A stretch of 64,000 bases of DNA from assembly GCF_000787775.1 (NCBI RefSeq), contig NZ_BBPM01000028.1:30880-94879 (forward strand), written 5' to 3'. Below are positions 42,693-50,020 of this stretch, piece after piece (positions within the stretch are counted from its first letter, which is position 1; every line of letters starts with the position of its first letter). This stretch comes from Streptacidiphilus carbonis (GTDB lineage: Bacteria; Actinomycetota; Actinomycetes; Streptomycetales; Streptomycetaceae). The notes under the pieces were generated by a model, which did no database searches, was not told the DNA's origin, and was given only the letters and a program-made list of their open reading frames with translations. The position numbers and the translations under genes are program-made.

Positions 42693-42810
42693 CGGGAGCC
42701 CGGCAGTAGGGCGCATACGGACGACATGTCCGCCCCTCGTACCCCAATGCGCCCCTCCTGTCCGGATGTGGCTGCCGCTGACCCTGGCTCCCCTGGGCCA
42801 CGATGGGCCT

Positions 42811-43392
42811 ATGCCGGGGCCCCAGTGCGACGACCTCAGGTCCTCCTTCGACAGCGTGTTCTGCGCCCTGCTGCCCAGGCTCTACCGCAGAGCGGCCCTG
42901 CTGGCCGGCGGCTCCGACGCGGCCGAGGACGCCGTGCACGAGGTCTACCTCAAGCTCGCCGCCCGGCCGCAGCGCTTCCTCGCCCATCCGGAGCCCTATG
43001 CGTACGCCTTCGCCGCCCTGGTCAGCCAGGTGCGCGACAGCTATCGGCGGGGCCGGCGGCAGGTCCTGGTCGCGGACCCCGGACACCCTGCCGACGGCGC
43101 GGGAACCTGCTGGGACGGCGGCTTCGCGGAACGCGCCTCGCAACTGGAGGCATTGAGCCTGCTGGGGCGGCTGACGGTGCGCCAGGCCGCCGCGGTGATC
43201 CTGGTGGACCTGGACGGGTACACCATCGACCAGGCCGCCGGGATACTCGGGACGCACCGGGGCACCGTCTCGCGGTCACGGGCCCGCGCCCTGGACAAAC
43301 TGCGCGGCTGCCTGGGGGAGCGCCCGGCCCCGGCGCGGCCGGCGGACATCGCGGAAGGGCAGGACGGCCATGCGTCGCAAGGCACAGCGTGA
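42811..43392 (+). CDS. ECF-like RNA polymerase sigma factor
   Basis: A 193-residue protein that starts at the ATG at 42811, with no strong ribosome site. Region 2 appears around residues 25-65 (AEDAVHEVYLKLAA), and region 4 around 110-165 has a helix-turn-helix (TIDQAAGILGTHRGTVSRSRARAL). It is a minimal sigma factor. It overlaps by 23 bases with a membrane protein gene, the usual place of an anti-sigma factor. Confidence 0.78.
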   Translation: MPGPQCDDLRSSFDSVFCALLPRLYRRAALLAGGSDAAEDAVHEVYLKLAARPQRFLAHPEPYAYAFAALVSQVRDSYRRGRRQVLVADPGHPADGAGTCWDGGFAERASQLEALSLLGRLTVRQAAAVILVDLDGYTIDQAAGILGTHRGTVSRSRARALDKLRGCLGERPAPARPADIAEGQDGHASQGTA

Positions 43393-43978
43393 CCGGGCGG
43401 CGGCCGCCCTGGGGGAACGGCTGCGCACCGCCGACAGGGAGCTGTCGCTGCCACCCGGGCTCTGGGAGCGGGTCAGTGCCGAGCCGCCGGTGGCGCGGAT
43501 CGGGGCTCCGGCGCCGCGCCCGCGCCGGCCGTCCCGGCTGGTCGCCGGGTTCGCGGTGCTGGCCGTGACGGTGGGTCTGATCGCGCTGGGCGCCTGGTGG
43601 CTGGCCCGTCCGGGCGCTCCCGCACCGGGCTCGGCCGTACCCGGCGCGGGCTCCGGCACGCCGCTGACCGTCTTCAACGCCGAGGCGCCGTGCCGCTCGC
43701 TGCGGACCATGGAGTGCGGCCTGCGGCTGGCCCGCGACCCCTACGCCCGGTACGCGGACGACGACAACGCGGCGGGCAGGGTCTGGAACGGCGACCGGGT
43801 CGGCGCGCAGTGCGTGGTGTCCGACGGCACCCTGGTCGAGGACGAGAGCGGGATCACCTCCACCCGCTGGTACCTGGTCACCACGGCGAACGGCGTCCGC
43901 GGCTGGCTCCCGGGCGTCCGGACCCGCAACACCGTGGACATCCGCGACTGCACCCCGGCCGAGGCCGGGATCCGCTGA
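43370..43978 (+). CDS. Membrane protein, possible anti-sigma partner
   Basis: A 202-residue single-pass protein. The cytoplasmic N-terminal 65 residues are charged and contain LSLPPGLWERV. A membrane helix lies at about 66-86, followed by an external domain with Cys pairs (CRSLRTMECG, CVVSDG, DIRDC) and SH3-like strands (GVRGWLPGVRTRNT). Coding overlap with the sigma gene supports a regulatory link. It lacks a recognisable zinc-binding anti-sigma HxxxCxxC motif, so the role is tentative. Confidence 0.65.
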   Translation: MRRKAQRDRAAAALGERLRTADRELSLPPGLWERVSAEPPVARIGAPAPRPRRPSRLVAGFAVLAVTVGLIALGAWWLARPGAPAPGSAVPGAGSGTPLTVFNAEAPCRSLRTMECGLRLARDPYARYADDDNAAGRVWNGDRVGAQCVVSDGTLVEDESGITSTRWYLVTTANGVRGWLPGVRTRNTVDIRDCTPAEAGIR

Positions 43979-43980
43979 TC

Positions 43981-44040
43981 CGGGAATCCTCTGTTCGGAA
44001 ATCCTCTGTTCGGAAATCCTCTGATTCGGAAAACTCTGTC
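43981..44040. repeat. Imperfect tandem repeat of CGGAAATCCTCTGTT
   Basis: About four units of 14-16 bases (43981-43995, 43996-44010, 44011-44026, 44027-44040) start directly after the membrane protein stop codon, before the small secreted protein gene. Both the AT content and the repetition stand out. It could be an RNA or regulatory element. No hairpin is obvious. Confidence 0.6.
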
Positions 44041-44123
44041 GCCGCTGTCATACAGCGGGTGCCCGCCGGACGTGTACGGGGCGAAGGACTTCAGCACCGT
44101 GTCCGATGACAGGAGTACTCGAC

Positions 44124-44588
44124 ATGATCCGTCACATGGTCCGTCAGAAGTGTGCCGGAGCGGCCGGAGCGCTGCTCCTCGCCGTGAGCGGCGTCGCCGT
44201 CGGCGTGGCCGCCGCCCCCGCCGCGCACGCCGCCGCCTCGGACTGCACCGGCGGCGCCAACGGCTTCGTGGACATCTCGGACAACGCCTCCGGCACCGTC
44301 CGCGAGTCGGTGGTCCACGACGGCGACACCATCTCGCTGCAGACCGCCGGCAGCCGCGGCTTCGCCAAGATCTCGGGCAGCACCGTCAACGGCGTCGAGT
44401 CCGTCTGGATGGACTGGACCCGGGACGGCGGCTCCACCTGGCTGCAGTGCGGCCCCTTCACCGTGAACAAGGGCAACGGCAGTTCCAAGACCAGCGCCGC
44501 CCAGTCCGAGAGCAGCAGCAACCTCTGGCGCTTCCGCGCCTGCGGCTACACCGCCGACCGCGCCATCACCTGCACCAACTGGTGGTGA
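44124..44588 (+). CDS. Small secreted protein of unknown function
   Basis: A 154-residue protein starting at the ATG at 44124 with AGGAG at 44111. A classic signal peptide ends APAAHAAAS. The mature part of about 120 residues has four Cys (SDCTG, LQCGP, RACGY, ITCTN), likely two disulfides, and a beta-rich composition (DISDNASGTV, VWMDWTRDG, RFRACGY). I know no function. Similar small Streptomyces secreted proteins are annotated hypothetical. Confidence 0.75.
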   Translation: MIRHMVRQKCAGAAGALLLAVSGVAVGVAAAPAAHAAASDCTGGANGFVDISDNASGTVRESVVHDGDTISLQTAGSRGFAKISGSTVNGVESVWMDWTRDGGSTWLQCGPFTVNKGNGSSKTSAAQSESSSNLWRFRACGYTADRAITCTNWW

Positions 44589-44611
44589 TGGGGCGGACCG
44601 GTGAACGGGCG

Positions 44612-45586
44612 CTACGGCGCCGGGAACTGGGCCGGCGGGACGTCGCTGGTGCTGGCTGTGCCGCCGGCCACGGCGTAGAGGCTGAGGGTGTAGGTCGTGT
44701 ACTCGATCTGCGTCGAGCCGTAGACGGTGGTGAACTTCAGGGTGTTGTCGAACTTCTGGTAGGCACACCCTGAGGTGAACCCCCGGCGGCCGGAGTCCCA
44801 GTCGGAGCCGGTGGCGAAGTAGACGGTGTAGGTGCCGTCCCGCACGCCCTTGACGGTGTAGCTGCCGTTCTTGCGGATGTAGACCGCCAGCGAGCGGGCG
44901 CCGCTCCTGGTGAGGGTGATCACCGCGTCGCCGTCTCCGCCGTTCTCGATGGTGAGCTGGCCCCGGCCGCTGCGGTCGGTGTCCCGGAGGTAGGTGCCGG
45001 TGGAGAGGGAGCGCTTCTGCTGCTTGGGGAACGCCGGCAGGGCGATCCCGGCCGGGTGGCCGGCCGCGGCCATCGTCCTCAGCTGGGTGGCCAACGCGGC
45101 CAAGCTGTCCGTGTTCCCGGCCTGGACGGCGGGGGAGGCGGCGGCGCAGACGGCGTTGCCGTTGCTGTCCTCGCCCCTGGCGAGCGACTGCAGATCCCCG
45201 GCCAGGTTCTTCAGCTTCTCGGACAGGCCCTGGTTGTCCATGGCGGCCTCGACCGGGGCGTTCACGGCGTCCAGCCTGCCCGCCGCGGTCTGCAGCGCCG
45301 TCGCGGCGGCGGACAGCCGGGCCCTGGAGCCGCTTGCGGCCAGGGCGGACAGAGCGGCGCCGACCGGCTTGTCGATTCCGGCAACCGCGGTCACGTACTG
45401 ACTGGTCGTCATCTCCGTCGGGGTGGGCGACGCACTGGGCGGGGCCCCGGTCGTCGAACCACCCCCGCCTGCCGTGCCCTGACCGGTCGCCGCCCCCGAG
45501 CCCCCACAGGCCGCCAGCAGCAGCACCGCCGCGGTCATCGCCGCAGTTCCCCCGAGCAACTGCCTGGCATTGGGCATGATCGCCAT
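44612..45586 (-). CDS. Putative lipoprotein
   Basis: A 324-residue protein. The start is the ATG at 45584-45586 after GGGGGAAG, and the signal ends in the lipobox LLAACGG. A Ser/Gly/Thr linker is followed by a helical region of about 120 residues (ALSALAASGSRARLSAAATAL). A C-terminal beta-sandwich resembling carbohydrate-binding or transthyretin-like folds follows (LTIENGGDGDAVITLTRSG, VKGVRDGTYTVYFATGSDWD). No enzyme motif is present. It is convergent with the small secreted protein gene. Confidence 0.72.
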   Translation of the reverse strand: MAIMPNARQLLGGTAAMTAAVLLLAACGGSGAATGQGTAGGGGSTTGAPPSASPTPTEMTTSQYVTAVAGIDKPVGAALSALAASGSRARLSAAATALQTAAGRLDAVNAPVEAAMDNQGLSEKLKNLAGDLQSLARGEDSNGNAVCAAASPAVQAGNTDSLAALATQLRTMAAAGHPAGIALPAFPKQQKRSLSTGTYLRDTDRSGRGQLTIENGGDGDAVITLTRSGARSLAVYIRKNGSYTVKGVRDGTYTVYFATGSDWDSGRRGFTSGCAYQKFDNTLKFTTVYGSTQIEYTTYTLSLYAVAGGTASTSDVPPAQFPAP

Positions 45587-45894
45587 GGCTTCCCCCAGCC
45601 CCGTGTTCCAGCCCCGTGTTCCGGCCCCGCACCCCGGGCCAGTATGAAAGCGTATGCACAACGCGGTCAACCGGTTACAGCGCGTGCTCCCGGGGTGGCG
45701 GGGGACGGTGCGTTCCGCAGCACCCGGCGCCTGCGGCACGGATGGCTCTCGGGGCTGCCGGTGCGGGCGGCAGGGGGATAACCCCCGACCGGGTCGGGTG
45801 GGCGCTCCATGGTTGCCGCATCCGGCGGTTCATAGGTTGGTGATCAGGGACGACGCGCCGTCTTCCCACCTGATCGCCCACCCTGGAGACCCGG
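45587..45894. other. 308-base divergent promoter region, no gene seen
   Basis: Lies between the lipoprotein gene (reverse) and the desaturase gene (forward). It contains TATGAAAGCGTATG at about 45643-45656 and a possible forward promoter (TTGCCG at 45813, TAGGTT at 45833, 14-base spacing). No open frame with a ribosome site was found. Confidence 0.4.
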
Positions 45895-46944
45895 ATGCCG
45901 CCACCCCTCAGCGCCACCGCCACCCCCACCGCCGTCCCGACCGCCGCACGCGGCTCGGAGTTCAGCCCGCTGCTGCAGCGGGTCCGCTCGGCGGGCCTGC
46001 TGGAGCGCCGGACCGGTTGGTACGCCCGCAGCATCGCGCTCAACCTGTTGCTGGTCGCCGCCGTCTGGACCGGGGTGGTGCTGCTCGGCGGCTCCTGGTG
46101 GGTGCTGGCACTGGCGCTGCCCGCGGCCGTCCTCGGCGGGCGCACCGCCTTCATCGGCCACGACGCCTGCCACCAGCAGATAGCCGCGAGCCGCCGGGTG
46201 AACCGGGTGCTCGGCCTGGTCCATGCCGACCTGCTGCTGGGCATGAGCGTCGGCTGGTGGACCGACAAGCACAACCGGCACCACGCCAACCCCAACCATG
46301 TGGACAAGGACCCGGACGTCGGCGTGGGCGCACTGGTCTGGACGCAGCGCCAGGCGGCCCAACGCGAGGGCCTGGCACGTTGGGTGACCCGCCATCAGGC
46401 CCGGCTGTTCGTCCCGATGCTGCTGCTCGAAGGCGTCGCCCTCAAGGTCTCCAGCCTGCTGGACCTGAGGCGTCAGCCGCCGCGCGAGCGGCTGGTCGAG
46501 GGTTCGCTGCTGGTGGCCCATCTGGCCCTGTACGCAACCCTGTTGCTGCTCGCCATGAACCCGCTGCAGGCGCTGGTCTTCGCCGCCCTGCACCACGCGC
46601 TGTTCGGGCTGCACCTCGGCTCTGCCTTCGCCCCCAACCACAAGGGCATGGAGATGCCCGACCCGGACGGCGGCGACGACTGGGGCCACCTCCGCCGCCA
46701 GGTGCTCACCTCACGCAACGTCCGCGGCGGCCCGCTCACCGACTTCTTCCTGGGCGGCCTCAACTACCAGATCGACCACCACCTCTTCCCGAGCATGCCC
46801 CGCCCCAACCTGCGCGCGGCCCAGCCCCTGATCCGCGCCCACTGCGCCCGCCTCGGCCTCCCCTACACCGAGACCGGCCTGTTGGAGTCCTACCGCCAGG
46901 GACTCGGCCACATGCACGAGGTCGGCCGCGCCGCGACCCGCTGA
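45895..46944 (+). CDS. Membrane fatty acid desaturase
   Basis: A 349-residue integral-membrane desaturase with three His boxes: H89-D-A-C-H (HDACH), the HNRHH box with H126, H129 and H130, and the third box Q-x-x-H295-H296 (QIDHHLFP). These bind the di-iron centre that introduces a double bond into acyl chains. Four hydrophobic helices are visible. The VDKDPDVG segment after the second box is the usual linker. It likely adjusts membrane fluidity, perhaps inducibly. Regioselectivity cannot be told. Confidence 0.92.
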   Translation: MPPPLSATATPTAVPTAARGSEFSPLLQRVRSAGLLERRTGWYARSIALNLLLVAAVWTGVVLLGGSWWVLALALPAAVLGGRTAFIGHDACHQQIAASRRVNRVLGLVHADLLLGMSVGWWTDKHNRHHANPNHVDKDPDVGVGALVWTQRQAAQREGLARWVTRHQARLFVPMLLLEGVALKVSSLLDLRRQPPRERLVEGSLLVAHLALYATLLLLAMNPLQALVFAALHHALFGLHLGSAFAPNHKGMEMPDPDGGDDWGHLRRQVLTSRNVRGGPLTDFFLGGLNYQIDHHLFPSMPRPNLRAAQPLIRAHCARLGLPYTETGLLESYRQGLGHMHEVGRAATR

Positions 46945-47049
46945 GCGCGCCGTCCTCGGACTGCTAGTCGCAGCACGCCGTCGCGCCTGAGCAGGGCCGG
47001 GTGCCAAAACCGGTCGCATGGTCGCCCGCGTCCTTGTTAGCGTGCAGGC

Positions 47050-47106
47050 ATGAACGAGCGCGCTGCTGTGAACACGACGACGCCGGAGAGTGTCCCGGCG
47101 CGCTGA
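47050..47106 (+). CDS. Leader peptide with three consecutive Thr codons
   Basis: An 18-residue frame, MNERAAVNTTTPESVPAR, with ACG-ACG-ACG at 47074-47082. The ATG has no ribosome site, and a TAGCGT -10-like element lies at 47038-47043, so the transcript may begin at the ATG. A small GACAG/CTGTC hairpin (47105-47119) overlaps the stop. A strong GC hairpin (47121-47151) follows, and then the ThrRS-like gene. Low threonyl-tRNA would stall the ribosome on the ACG codons, a classic attenuator (inference from layout). Confidence 0.8.
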   Translation: MNERAAVNTTTPESVPAR

Positions 47107-47120
47107 CAGCTGATCTGTCC

Positions 47121-47151
47121 GAAGCCCCGGGGCGAGTCGCCCCGGGGCTTC
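47121..47151 (+). terminator. Attenuator hairpin upstream of the ThrRS-like gene
   Basis: GAAGCCCCGGGGC (47121-47133), a loop of five bases, then GCCCCGGGGCTTC (47139-47151) form a perfect 13-bp stem. There is no T-run, as in other streptomycete terminators. It is placed between leader peptide and structural gene. Confidence 0.78.
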
Positions 47152-47193
47152 GCCGTGTGGTCACCCGCCCCGTCCAACTGTGAGGAGACCACC

Positions 47194-48423
47194 ATGCAGG
47201 CCCACCAGGAGAGCCGTCACGACCACCGCAGACTCGGCCGCGAACTGGACCTGTTCGACACCGACCCGCTGATGGGCGCAGGCCTGCCGTACTGGCTGCC
47301 GGACGGCGCGGTGCTGCGCCACGCGCTGGAGGAGTACATCCGCGAGGCCGAGCGCCGGGCCGGCTACCAACACGTCTACTCGCCGGTGCTGGGCAAGCGC
47401 GAGCTGTACGAGATCTCCGGCCACTGGTCCCACTACAGCGAGGACATGTTCCCGCCGATGGACCTCGGCGCGGAGCAGGTCGTACTCCGGCCCAGCCTGT
47501 GTCCGCACCATGCCCTGATCTACCGCTCGCGCTCGCACAGCTATCGCGAACTGCCGCTGCGGATGGCCGAGTTGGGTGGGATGTACCGATCCGAACTGTC
47601 CGGGGTGCTCGGCGGGCTGACCCGGGTGCGGGCGATCCAGCTGAACGACGCCCATATCTTCTGCACCCTGGAGCAGGTCGCCGAGGAGGCGCGCTCGGCC
47701 CTGGTGCTGATCCGCCGCGCCTACGCGAACCTGGGCATCAGCCCGTCCCGTTTCCGGCTGTCGCTCCCCGGGCCGGGTGGCAAGTACGTCGCCGCCCCGG
47801 AGATGTGGCGCAGGGCAACCGCCCTGCTGACCGAGGTGCTGGACGGAGCGGGAGTGGCCTATGAGGCCGTCGAGGGCGAAGCCGCGTTCTACGGTCCCAA
47901 GATCGACGTCCAGATCGCCGACGGCGCCGGACGGGAGGCTACCCTGTCGACCGTCCAGGTCGACTTCCACCAGCCCGAGCAGTTCGATCTGCACTACATC
48001 GGCGCGGACGGCGCGAAGCACCGGCCGGTGATGGTGCACCGCAGCATCATCGGCAGCGTGGAACGGGCCGTCGCCCAGCTCATCGAGGTCCACGGCGGTG
48101 CCTTCCCGGCCTGGCTGGCCCCGGCCCAACTGGCGGTCCTGCCGGTGTCCGACGCCGAACTCCCCGCCGCCGAGCACCTGCTGCGCCGGTGCCTGGAACT
48201 CGGACTTCGGGCAAAGCTCGCCGGCCCCGAGCAGGGCACCCTGTCCGCCAGGATCCGGACCGCCCGACTGGTGCCCTACCAGGCGGTCATCGGCCCCCGC
48301 GAGGCCGCGGCCGGCCTGCTCGCGGTGCGGCTGCGCGACGGCCGCCGACTCGACCCGCAACCCGTCGCCGAGGTACTGGCGCGGGTCGGCGACCGGGTGG
48401 CCACCCGCAGCGGCGAGCTGTGA
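47194..48423 (+). CDS. Threonyl-tRNA synthetase-like protein lacking TGS and editing domains
   Basis: A 409-residue class II synthetase core starting at the ATG at 47194 with GAGGAG upstream. Usual ThrRS is about 640-660 residues. Here the N-terminal TGS and editing (N2) domains are missing and the protein begins with the catalytic fold. The three zinc ligands are kept: C103 (SLCPHH), H154 (NDAHIF) and H282 (MVHRS). Motif 3 (GSVERAV) and the anticodon-binding C-terminal domain (about 305-405) are present. One region differs from the usual consensus, with RAIQLNDAH where RGFTQDDAH is typical. It is likely a second, stress-induced ThrRS or a resistant paralogue. Confidence 0.88.
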   Translation: MQAHQESRHDHRRLGRELDLFDTDPLMGAGLPYWLPDGAVLRHALEEYIREAERRAGYQHVYSPVLGKRELYEISGHWSHYSEDMFPPMDLGAEQVVLRPSLCPHHALIYRSRSHSYRELPLRMAELGGMYRSELSGVLGGLTRVRAIQLNDAHIFCTLEQVAEEARSALVLIRRAYANLGISPSRFRLSLPGPGGKYVAAPEMWRRATALLTEVLDGAGVAYEAVEGEAAFYGPKIDVQIADGAGREATLSTVQVDFHQPEQFDLHYIGADGAKHRPVMVHRSIIGSVERAVAQLIEVHGGAFPAWLAPAQLAVLPVSDAELPAAEHLLRRCLELGLRAKLAGPEQGTLSARIRTARLVPYQAVIGPREAAAGLLAVRLRDGRRLDPQPVAEVLARVGDRVATRSGEL

Positions 48424-48496
48424 CGGGCCGGGCGGTCGAGTCCCAGGAGCAGTACTCTCGGCGCGGTACAGTCGTTCGAGGGCGGGGGACATCGAC

Positions 48497-48739
48497 ATGG
48501 ACGAGGACGAGGACGAGGACGAGGAGGCGGGCGAGGGACCCGAGCCGCAGCGGAGCCTGCTGATGGATCCCCGGTTGGCAGGGGCCGGTGGGATGTTGAT
48601 CGCCACCGCCGCGCTGGCCTGGTTCCTCACCCACGGCCTGCACGGCTCGACGGGAACGGAGCCCGTCCGGCCGTCGGCGTCGGTGTCAGCGTCAGCGTCG
48701 GTGTCCGCCTCCGCCTCGGTATCGGCCTGTTGTCCGTGA
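48497..48739 (+). CDS. Possible small acidic membrane protein
   Basis: An 80-residue frame from the ATG at 48497 with GGGGGAC upstream. It has a poly-acidic N-terminus (DEDEDEDEEAGEG), one hydrophobic helix (about residues 29-47, AGAGGMLIATAALAWFLTH) and a Ser/Val/Ala repeat tail ending CCP. No family is recognised. A real but lineage-specific product is plausible, and it may also be a chance frame. Confidence 0.4.
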   Translation: MDEDEDEDEEAGEGPEPQRSLLMDPRLAGAGGMLIATAALAWFLTHGLHGSTGTEPVRPSASVSASASVSASASVSACCP

Positions 48740-48765
48740 CCGTTGGGGTTGCCTAGGCTCCCGGC

Positions 48766-49029
48766 ATGCGATGCGGTGTGTGCGGTTCGGAACGGCTCGG
48801 TCCGCTGGGCGAATTGACCTCGGGCAACCGGATGGGGGATCAGAGGTTTCTGCGGCTGCGGTTCCCCAGGCGGGGGGCGTTCAAGCCGCGGCCCGAGTAC
48901 GACGCGGTCTTCGCACGGGCCTGTCGGGACTGCGGTGCCGTCATCCCCTTCCTCGCCAAGGAGGAGCTGCGCCGGTTCGACGCCGAGGCGGACGCGCTGG
49001 AGGGGGAGCGGGACGACGGTTTCCGCTGA
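48766..49029 (+). CDS. Small zinc-ribbon-like hypothetical protein
   Basis: An 87-residue protein with two Cys pairs, MRCGVCGSER and ACRDCGAVIP, spaced as in zinc ribbons. The middle contains a basic stretch (FLRLRFPRRG). The last third is charged. It may bind zinc or a nucleic acid. Function unknown. The start is immediately after a CCCGGC sequence, so the ribosome site is weak. Confidence 0.6.
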   Translation: MRCGVCGSERLGPLGELTSGNRMGDQRFLRLRFPRRGAFKPRPEYDAVFARACRDCGAVIPFLAKEELRRFDAEADALEGERDDGFR

Positions 49030-49089
49030 CCGGTCAGTGCAGGTGCCAGTACGGGTGCGACTACAGGCAGTAGGTCGGGTCCGTGCGGC

Positions 49090-49914
49090 TCACGCGCCTG
49101 CCGCTGTGCGCCGGCCCAGGCCGCCGTAGACCAGGAGCGTGCTGGGCGTCGACGGCTCGGGCGCCGTCTGCTCGGGGTGCCAGCTGACCACCGGGACGAC
49201 CCCCGGCTCGACCAGTTCCAGGCCGTCGAAGAAGCCCTCGATCTCCTTGGGGCTGCGCATCCGGCCGCTGCCCATCATCTGCTGGAAGGCCTGCTCCAGC
49301 TCCCGCGCCTCCGGGCTTGCGTCGCTGAAGTGGCTGAGCAGCAGGTAGCTGCCGACCGGGAGCCGGTCGACGTAGGACCGCACCAGCGCGGCCGGGTCCT
49401 CCGCGTCCGCGATGTGGTGCACCAGGCCCACCAGCAGCAGGCCGACCGGGCGGCTCCAGTCCAGGAACTCCCGGACGGTCGCGCTGTCCAGGATGGCCTC
49501 GGGGGCGCGGAAGTCGGCGAGCATCACCCGGGTGTCCGGGGTCTCGGTGAGCAGCGCCCGGGCGTGGGCCAGCACGATCGCGTCGTGGTCGACGTAGACC
49601 ACCCGGGCGCCGGGGGAGACGGACTGGGCGACCTGGTGCGTGTTCTGCGCGGTGGGCAGCCCGGAGCCGATGTCCAGAAACTGGGTGATGCCCGCGCGGG
49701 CCATGTGGGCGACACCCCTGGCCAGGAACCCGCGGCTGAGGCGGGCGCCCTGGCCCCCGTCGGGGATGAGCTCAAGGCGCTTGGCGGCCACCGCCCGGTC
49801 GACGGCGAAGTTGTCCTTGCCGCCGAGGATCGCGTCGTAGACGCGGGCCACGCTGGGCTTGGAGGTGTCCACGCCGAGCCTCTCCCACTCGGAGACCGTC
49901 TCCTGCTCTGTCAT
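49090..49914 (-). CDS. DUF574-family S-adenosyl methyltransferase
   Basis: A 274-residue protein starting at the ATG at 49912-49914. It shows the DUF574 pattern: KPSVARVYDAILGGKDNFAVDR at the front, the SAM site FLDIGSGLPTAQNTHQVA, then ARVVYVDHD and LVGLVHHIADAEDP. The family is expanded in streptomycetes, and targets are unknown. It lies downstream of the M13 peptidase gene, with a strong hairpin between them. Confidence 0.88.
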   Translation of the reverse strand: MTEQETVSEWERLGVDTSKPSVARVYDAILGGKDNFAVDRAVAAKRLELIPDGGQGARLSRGFLARGVAHMARAGITQFLDIGSGLPTAQNTHQVAQSVSPGARVVYVDHDAIVLAHARALLTETPDTRVMLADFRAPEAILDSATVREFLDWSRPVGLLLVGLVHHIADAEDPAALVRSYVDRLPVGSYLLLSHFSDASPEARELEQAFQQMMGSGRMRSPKEIEGFFDGLELVEPGVVPVVSWHPEQTAPEPSTPSTLLVYGGLGRRTAAGA

Positions 49915-49968
49915 ACGGCAAAGATTAACGGACCTCTGTTCCACAGGAGTTGGGAAGACGACAACAAC

Positions 49969-50002
49969 GGCCGCCCCTCCGCGTGCGGACGGAGGGGCGG
50001 CC
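49969..50002 (-). terminator. Hairpin terminator after the M13 peptidase gene
   Basis: A perfect 13-bp stem GGCCGCCCCTCCG / CGGAGGGGCGGCC with an 8-base loop, 19 bases beyond the peptidase stop and upstream of the methyltransferase start. It has no T-run. Confidence 0.72.
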
Positions 50003-50020
50003 CCGCGGTCCACCCGGAAT

